Assembly (NCBI GenBank): GCA_035715725.1
Contig: DASTKT010000086.1
Coordinates: 1 to 35,334, forward strand
Direction: 5' to 3'
DNA: 35,334 bases
Source of the DNA: JADGGV01 sp035715725
Lineage (GTDB): Bacteria; Gemmatimonadota; Gemmatimonadetes; Longimicrobiales; RSA9
How positions within the stretch are numbered: position 1 is the stretch's first letter; every line of letters starts with the position of its first letter. Below are positions 33,197-35,334 of the stretch, piece by piece. The notes below the pieces were generated by a model, which did no database searches, was not told the origin of the DNA, and saw only the letters and a list, made by a program, of their open reading frames with translations. The translations under genes were made by a program, and so were the position numbers.

Positions 33197-33664
33197 CTAG
33201 GGGGACGCCAGCGTCGCCTGCGTGATCGCCGCGCGGAGCGCCGCGACGTCGATCGGCTTCCGGAGAACCGCGGATGCGTGGCCGGCGGCTATCGCGGCCG
33301 TCGCCAGCTCGTCGTCACTGCCGGTGAGAAAGATGATCGGGACCGCGCCGCCGCGCGCCGCGAGCCCGGCCGCGAGCTGCAGTCCGCTGATGCCGTCCAG
33401 GTGGATGTCGAGGAGAAGGCAGCGGAAGTCGATCCCGGCCCCCGCGGCCAGGTACTCCTCCGCCGAGGCGAACGTGACCGTCGGGATCCCGCCGGCCGCG
33501 AGCAGTCGCTCGAGCGACCGGCGCACGGAGTCGTCGTCGTCCACCACCGCCACCGGCTGCCCCCCCGCGCCGGCCGACTCCGCCACGACGGGCGCCCGCG
33601 CGCTCTCCCTCCCCGGAAGGGGAACCGTCCCGGTGCGCGGCCCGGTGGTACCTGCGGCGTCCAT
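33197..33664 (-). CDS. receiver-only response regulator (FixJ-receiver type)
   Basis: 155 aa from ATG 33664 (GGGTGACGAG upstream); a longer form from 33727 is less likely and would start in the putative control region. After a disordered ~35-residue Pro/Gly/Ala leader comes a single receiver: acidic VVDDDDSVRRSLERLL, phospho-acceptor D86 in LLLDIHLDG, switch Thr in FLTGS and K136 in LRKPID. It ends at the receiver with no HTH or enzymatic output. The sequence is closest to FixJ-type receivers. It follows the PAS/GAF kinase on the same strand after 147 bp and is its likely partner, acting by phosphotransfer or protein contact rather than DNA binding. Confidence 0.9.
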   Translation of the reverse strand: MDAAGTTGPRTGTVPLPGRESARAPVVAESAGAGGQPVAVVDDDDSVRRSLERLLAAGGIPTVTFASAEEYLAAGAGIDFRCLLLDIHLDGISGLQLAAGLAARGGAVPIIFLTGSDDELATAAIAAGHASAVLRKPIDVAALRAAITQATLASP

Positions 33665-33741
33665 GCTCGTCACCCGTTTCGCCCGTTGGAGAGCCACGCG
33701 ACCGGCCCGGTCGAGTGTGAACCGCACGGGCGCGTCGCGTT

Positions 33742-33759
33742 ATTGGACCAAGGTCCAAT
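33742..33759. promoter_or_regulatory. 18-bp inverted repeat upstream of the receiver-only regulator
   Basis: ATTGGACCAAGGTCCAAT: perfect 8-bp arms around AA. It stands in a 147-bp gap between the kinase stop (33812) and the regulator start (33664), 78 bp upstream of the latter. It is more AT-rich than its surroundings. Its core matches the palindrome at 31792-31803. Operator function is inferred. Confidence 0.65.
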
Positions 33760-33811
33760 GCGCGGGCCGCGCACGGCACCCCGGCCCGCTCCGCCGGGCG
33801 GTGCCGGCGCG

Positions 33812-35334
33812 CTACGGCGTCAGCGGCGTCTCGACGGCCTGCGGGCCGCCGAGGCGCGGCGGCCCGGCGCTCGGCAGCCGGACGCGAACCTCCAGCCCGC
33901 GATCGGGCTCGCTCGCCGCCGTGATGCTCCCGCCATGCGCGTCCACGATGGCGCGCGTGACGTACAGGCCCATCCCCATCCCGCTCCCCTTGGTGGTGTA
34001 GAACGGGTCGAAGATCCGCGGCAGCCGGTGCGGCTCGACGCCCGGCCCGCGGTCCCGCACGGCGATCTCCACGCCGCCCTCGGCGGACCGCGAGACCCGG
34101 ACCGACAGGCTCCGCTCCTCCGGCGGAACCTCCTCCATCGCGTCGAAGCCGTTGAGCACGAGGTTCAGCACCACCTGCTGGAGCTGGACCGGGTCGGCCT
34201 CCACCGGCGGCACGTTCGGCCCGGCCTCCACGGTCACCCGCACCTTCCGCAGCAGCGCCTCGTCGCTCACCGTCCGGATCGTCTCGCTCACCACGTCCGT
34301 CACGTCGAGCAGCACGCGCTCCGGCTCGCCCTGCTTCAGCAGGTGCCGCGTGCGCCGGATGATCTCGCCGGCGCGGTAGGCGTCCGTCGCGACGTCGGAG
34401 AGGATGTCGCGCACCATGTCGATCTGCGGCTGCTCGCCGCCCAGGAGGCGCAGCCCGGCCTGCGCGTTGCTCAGCATGGCCGTGAGCGGCTGGTTCAGCT
34501 CGTGCGCCAGCGAGCCCGCCAGCGCGCCGATGGTCGCCGCCCGGTTCGCGTGCGCCAGCGCCTGGAGCCGGTTGATGGCCTCCATCTCGGCCCGCTTGCG
34601 GCTCGTGATGTCGAGATGCGAGACGACCGCCCCGCGCCGCGGCCGGCTGAGCGGGTGCACCCGCAGCGCGAACCAGTGCGGCTCCGGCGCGCCGCCGCGG
34701 ACGTATTCCGCCGTGAACACCGGCGCCGAGCCCTCGAGAACCGCGCGGAGCCCGGCGAGCACAGTCACCCCCTCCTCGTCGCCCGCCGCCGCCGCGAGCC
34801 GGCACGCCTCGAGGTAGGCCACGCCGACCGGGTCGCGTGTCTCGCCCGCCTCCCACGGCGGCCCGCCCCGCCGCCACGCCTCGTTGACCCGGACGATGAC
34901 CCCCTGCTCGTCCAGCACCGCGACCTCGCTCGGCAGCGCGTCGAGCACCGCCGAGCTCAAGGCCTCCCCCTCCGCCAGCTCCCGCGTCGCCCGCTGGCGC
35001 GCCAGCGCCGAGGCGATCAGATCGAGCACCAACCGGAGCCGGCGCGTCCGCTCGGCCGTCCATGGCGGGCGGCCCGACCGCCGCATCAGCGAGAGCGAGC
35101 CGATCACCTCGCCTCGCAGCTCCACCGGGAGATGGAGCGAGAATACCGCCCGGGCCGCACCGCCGGCCGGCGCCCAGCCCGCCGTACCGGCCTGCCCCGC
35201 CGCGGCGCCGGCCGCCAGCAGCGCCCGCACCTCCTCGGGCGTCACCGCGGCGCCCGGACGGACCCACGTCCGCGCCTCGGCCGCGTCCGAGCGGCCGAGC
35301 AGCGACTCCTCGAGCGCCACGGCGTCGACGTCGA
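33812..35334 (-). CDS. GAF/PAS sensor histidine kinase, C-terminal part (5' end outside window)
   Basis: The frame stays open to the right edge; the GTG at 35320 lies inside a GAF-like context (DVDAVALEESLLG), so the gene starts beyond the window. Visible domains are most of a GAF domain (VFSLHLPVELRGEVIGSLSL), a PAS domain (LDALPSEVAVLDEQGVIVRV ... HWFALRVHPL with VVSHLDITSRK), a HisKA domain with LAHELNQPLTAMLSNAQAGL and a HATPase domain. The HATPase domain has LVLNGFDAM, RDRGPGV, PFYTTKGSGMGMGLYVTRAI and GGSITA. HELNQPLTAML with YTTK.GMGLG is the FixL/NtrB-like HPK4 group. No transmembrane helix is visible in the part present. It is probably paired with the receiver-only regulator downstream. 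Confidence 0.92.
   Translation of the reverse strand, partial: DVDAVALEESLLGRSDAAEARTWVRPGAAVTPEEVRALLAAGAAAGQAGTAGWAPAGGAARAVFSLHLPVELRGEVIGSLSLMRRSGRPPWTAERTRRLRLVLDLIASALARQRATRELAEGEALSSAVLDALPSEVAVLDEQGVIVRVNEAWRRGGPPWEAGETRDPVGVAYLEACRLAAAAGDEEGVTVLAGLRAVLEGSAPVFTAEYVRGGAPEPHWFALRVHPLSRPRRGAVVSHLDITSRKRAEMEAINRLQALAHANRAATIGALAGSLAHELNQPLTAMLSNAQAGLRLLGGEQPQIDMVRDILSDVATDAYRAGEIIRRTRHLLKQGEPERVLLDVTDVVSETIRTVSDEALLRKVRVTVEAGPNVPPVEADPVQLQQVVLNLVLNGFDAMEEVPPEERSLSVRVSRSAEGGVEIAVRDRGPGVEPHRLPRIFDPFYTTKGSGMGMGLYVTRAIVDAHGGSITAASEPDRGLEVRVRLPSAGPPRLGGPQAVETPLTP

Noticed and set aside
33181..33199. GATCGGACC-AA-CGGCC as a further operator copy
   Set aside because: The second half-site is degenerate and it overlaps the regulator's stop codon; too weak to call.

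Overview
The window is a very GC-rich (visibly above 70% G+C), densely coded bacterial chromosome segment with 22 protein genes that I can support. Two of them run off the window ends. I see no tRNA, rRNA, CRISPR array, transposase, integrase or phage gene. An ADOP-type MacB permease, many two-component and one-component regulators, frequent GTG/TTG starts and the extreme GC suggest a soil-type Gemmatimonadota (or, less likely, Acidobacteriota) genome. That placement is inference from gene content, not a marker-gene result.

Layout. 1-6207: the 3' part of an MGH1/GH63-like glycosidase (+), a large ADOP permease (-) and a di-iron sterol-desaturase-family membrane hydroxylase (+). A 341-bp divergent gap between the last two holds nine exact copies of a 9-bp unit. 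6223-8899: a TetR regulator (-) divergent from a DHA2 drug:H+ antiporter (+), with a near-perfect 16-bp AT-rich palindrome between them, the classic layout of a self-regulated efflux locus. 9659-11627: an SDR oxidoreductase, a membrane-anchored LuxR-type regulator overlapping it tail to tail, and a DUF2231 membrane protein. 11635-13701: a LysR regulator divergent from a YeiH/UPF0324 transporter, with a long inverted repeat in the shared gap. 13727-14959: a VKOR-DsbA-like fusion for disulfide formation. 15187-17512: an APC amino acid permease overlapping an ACMSD-like amidohydrolase, probably an uptake-plus-catabolism pair.

17537-23485 (all -): an ABC ATPase, a YbbP-like FtsX permease and an HlyD adaptor form a tight tripartite exporter operon. 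Downstream of it is an NtrC-type sigma-54 response regulator without an adjacent kinase. 23746-28773 (all +): a PRPP synthetase-like enzyme, a YcbB-type L,D-transpeptidase and a GH15 glucoamylase/trehalase-like enzyme. 28817-31690 (-): a triple-BON protein and a CHASE3/GAF-type histidine kinase divergent from a TonB-like protein (31916-32890, +). 33197-35334 (-): a receiver-only response regulator and a PAS/GAF histidine kinase that runs off the right edge.

The most interesting non-coding signal is a shared palindrome core, GGACC-WA-GGTCC. It occurs once between the histidine kinase and TonB genes (31792-31803) and once, as an 18-bp inverted repeat, directly upstream of the receiver-only regulator (33742-33759). 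It suggests one unknown regulator controlling both signalling loci. A sigma-54-like -24/-12 element lies just downstream of the first copy. Other second-look items are the 9-bp tandem repeat, an intergenic repeat family resembling CTCCGCGTCTCCGCGTGA, and the LysR/YeiH inverted repeat.
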